Positions 62,919 through 64,000 of a stretch of DNA of 64,000 nucleotides are shown here, one piece after another; the stretch's first letter is position 1; each line of letters begins with the position of its first letter. Below the pieces are notes generated by a model, which had not been told where the DNA came from, ran no database searches, and saw only the letters and a program-made list of their open reading frames with translations. Origin of the DNA: Longimicrobium sp. (lineage in GTDB: Bacteria; Gemmatimonadota; Gemmatimonadetes; Longimicrobiales; Longimicrobiaceae); assembly GCA_036389135.1 (NCBI GenBank), contig DASVQP010000124.1:40020-104019 (forward strand), given 5' to 3'. The translations under genes and the position numbers were made by a program.

Positions 62919-63857
62919 TCACCCCTGGCTCCCCAGTACCCGGCTGATCTGGATGATCGCGGGGCCCAGGAGCACCACGAACATCGCCGGGAAGATGAAG
63001 AGGACGAGCGGGAAGACCAGCTTCACCGTGGTCTTGGCGGCGGCCTCCTCGGCACGCTGGCGGCGCTTGGTGCGCAGCGTGTCCGCGTGCACCCGCATGG
63101 CCTGGGCGATGGAAGTGCCGAAGCGGTCGGTCTGGATCAGCATGGCAGCCAGCGAGCGCAGCTCGGCGACGCCGGTGCGCGAGCCCAGGTTGCGCAGGGC
63201 GTCAGGGCGCGGCACGCCGGCGCGGATCTCCAGGTTCACCAGTCCCAGCTCGTCGCCGATCAGCGCGCTCACGTGGCGGATCTCCTGCGACACCCGCATC
63301 AGCGCCTGGTTCAGCCCCAGCCCCGCCTCCACGCACACCACCAGCAGATCGAGCGCGTCGGGCAGGGCGCGCTGGATCTCGCGCTGGCGGGACTTGGCGC
63401 GGCGGCCCACGAAGAAGCCCGGGGCGATCCACCCGGCCGCGGCCATCCACACGGCCGCGAAGAGCGAGCCTCCCGTGCCCAGGCCGAAGAAGGGGAGGAA
63501 GAGGACCGCCGCTCCCCCCGCGGCGATGGGGAGCGCCACGCGCACGCCCCGGAAGACGGTGGCGGCGCCGGGACCGCGGAAGCCCGCCTCCACCAGCACC
63601 TTCTGGACGGTCACCACGTCGGTGTTCCCGCCGCGGCTCCACTCGCCCACGCGGTGGAGCCAGTCGCCGAAGCGCTGCACCGGACCGGGTCCCGCCTGCC
63701 CGTCGCCGGCCATGACGGCGGCGGCCGAGGCGCCGCGGTCGAGCTGCGCGAGCTGGCGCACCGCCATGCGGCGCGAATGGCCGGCCGCGACCTCGGCGGC
63801 CACCATCACCAGGAGGACCACCGAGAGCCCGATCATCGCTGCGATTGCGTAAATCAT
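62919..63857 (-). CDS. tadC: TadC-like type II secretion system F-domain protein
   Basis: A 312-residue inner-membrane protein of the tight-adherence (Flp/Tad) pilus. An N-terminal membrane helix (IAAMIGLSVVLLVMVAAEVA) and a second region (about 105-150) precede the T2SSF domain. It shows DLLVVCVEAGLGLNQALMRVSQEIRHVSALIGDELGLVNLEIRAGVPRPDALRNLG and FGTSIAQAMRVHADTLRTKRRQRAEE. A C-terminal helix (LVFPLVLFIFPAMFVVLLGP) ends it. Partners tadB and tadA would be expected upstream, outside the window. Confidence 0.88.
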   Translation of the reverse strand: MIYAIAAMIGLSVVLLVMVAAEVAAGHSRRMAVRQLAQLDRGASAAAVMAGDGQAGPGPVQRFGDWLHRVGEWSRGGNTDVVTVQKVLVEAGFRGPGAATVFRGVRVALPIAAGGAAVLFLPFFGLGTGGSLFAAVWMAAAGWIAPGFFVGRRAKSRQREIQRALPDALDLLVVCVEAGLGLNQALMRVSQEIRHVSALIGDELGLVNLEIRAGVPRPDALRNLGSRTGVAELRSLAAMLIQTDRFGTSIAQAMRVHADTLRTKRRQRAEEAAAKTTVKLVFPLVLFIFPAMFVVLLGPAIIQISRVLGSQG

Positions 63858-63905
63858 TGAGGCGGTCTCCGGGGTGTGGATCTGAGCGGGAGTCCTGAAC
63901 CGTAG

Positions 63906-64000
63906 AGTCCTAAGTCCTAAGTCCTAAGTCCTAAGTCCTAAGTCCTAAGTCCTAAGTCCTAAGTCCTAAGTCCTAAGTCCTAAGTCCTAAGTCCTAAGTC
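63906..64000. repeat. Heptanucleotide tandem array (AGTCCTA)13+, continues past window
   Basis: Thirteen perfect copies of agtccta plus four bases, to the last base of the window. It lies about 48 bases upstream of the tadC start on the minus strand. Every frame on both strands meets stops, so it is non-coding. Confidence 0.95.

Noticed and set aside
63906..64000. CRISPR array or telomere-like end
   Set aside because: Units are 7 bp with no spacers. The sequence is not a known telomere motif, and a chromosomal gene lies directly beside it.

Overview
This is a GC-rich (roughly 68-70%) bacterial chromosomal segment. Genes are densely packed, GTG starts are common, and short palindromic repeats fill many intergenic gaps. 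The gene set suggests a Gemmatimonadota / Longimicrobium-like Gram-negative soil bacterium; this is inference, since no rRNA is present. It includes a DUF4321 protein, a Minf_1886-type protein, a type-3 prolyl-tRNA synthetase, bacterial inositol-phosphate synthase and many secreted lipoprotein-like proteins.

Region 1 (1-7937) looks like a sugar-acid catabolic operon. It holds the tail of an enolase-superfamily dehydratase, an SDR dehydrogenase, an AldA-like aldehyde dehydrogenase, a LarA-family nickel-pincer racemase/epimerase, an FAH-family diketo-acid hydrolase, and a fusion of gluconate-dehydrogenase subunit 3 with a GMC flavoprotein. The parts fit a non-phosphorylative deoxy-sugar (L-fucose/L-rhamnose type) route ending in pyruvate and lactate. 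Region 2 (8190-11016) carries an NtrB/NtrC-like two-component pair. Region 3 (11450-16137) is a housekeeping run: rpmE, prfA, prmC, ylbF-like, then a CDP-alcohol phosphatidyltransferase and inositol-3-phosphate synthase that together imply inositol phospholipid synthesis.

Region 4 (16235-17310) is the most unusual locus. It is a two-gene, lower-GC, minus-strand operon with its own promoter, encoding a RusA-like nuclease and a PD-(D/E)XK + HEPN-like protein, and it is a candidate defence or nucleic-acid-processing module. Region 5 (17479-30842) has secreted hydrolases, a GGDEF response regulator divergent from a PBP4-type carboxypeptidase, a TetR/membrane-protein pair, an ABC exporter whose permease is fused to a CPBP protease, and an acyltransferase. 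Region 6 (31089-38035) holds an HrpB-like helicase with an RG-rich tail and hutI. Between them lies a strikingly AT-richer insert (a sodium/solute symporter plus an unknown membrane protein), flanked on one side by a degenerate copy of the hutI 5' end.

Region 7 (38591-54635) is mostly core metabolism: TPR protein, polyprenyl synthase, YigZ, NAD(P)HX repair, enolase, FtsB-like protein, two CAT-anticodon tRNAs, hisS, proS and lysA. Two mini SWIM zinc-finger proteins and very small genes are interspersed. Region 8 (54845-64000) has a PAS-GGDEF-EAL protein, a DUF4015 glycosidase-like lipoprotein, guaA, a TPR protein, a DUF192 protein and tadC, and ends in a 7-bp tandem array that runs off the window. 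Four interspersed palindromic repeat families (called A-D here) and two heptamer arrays occupy most non-coding space.
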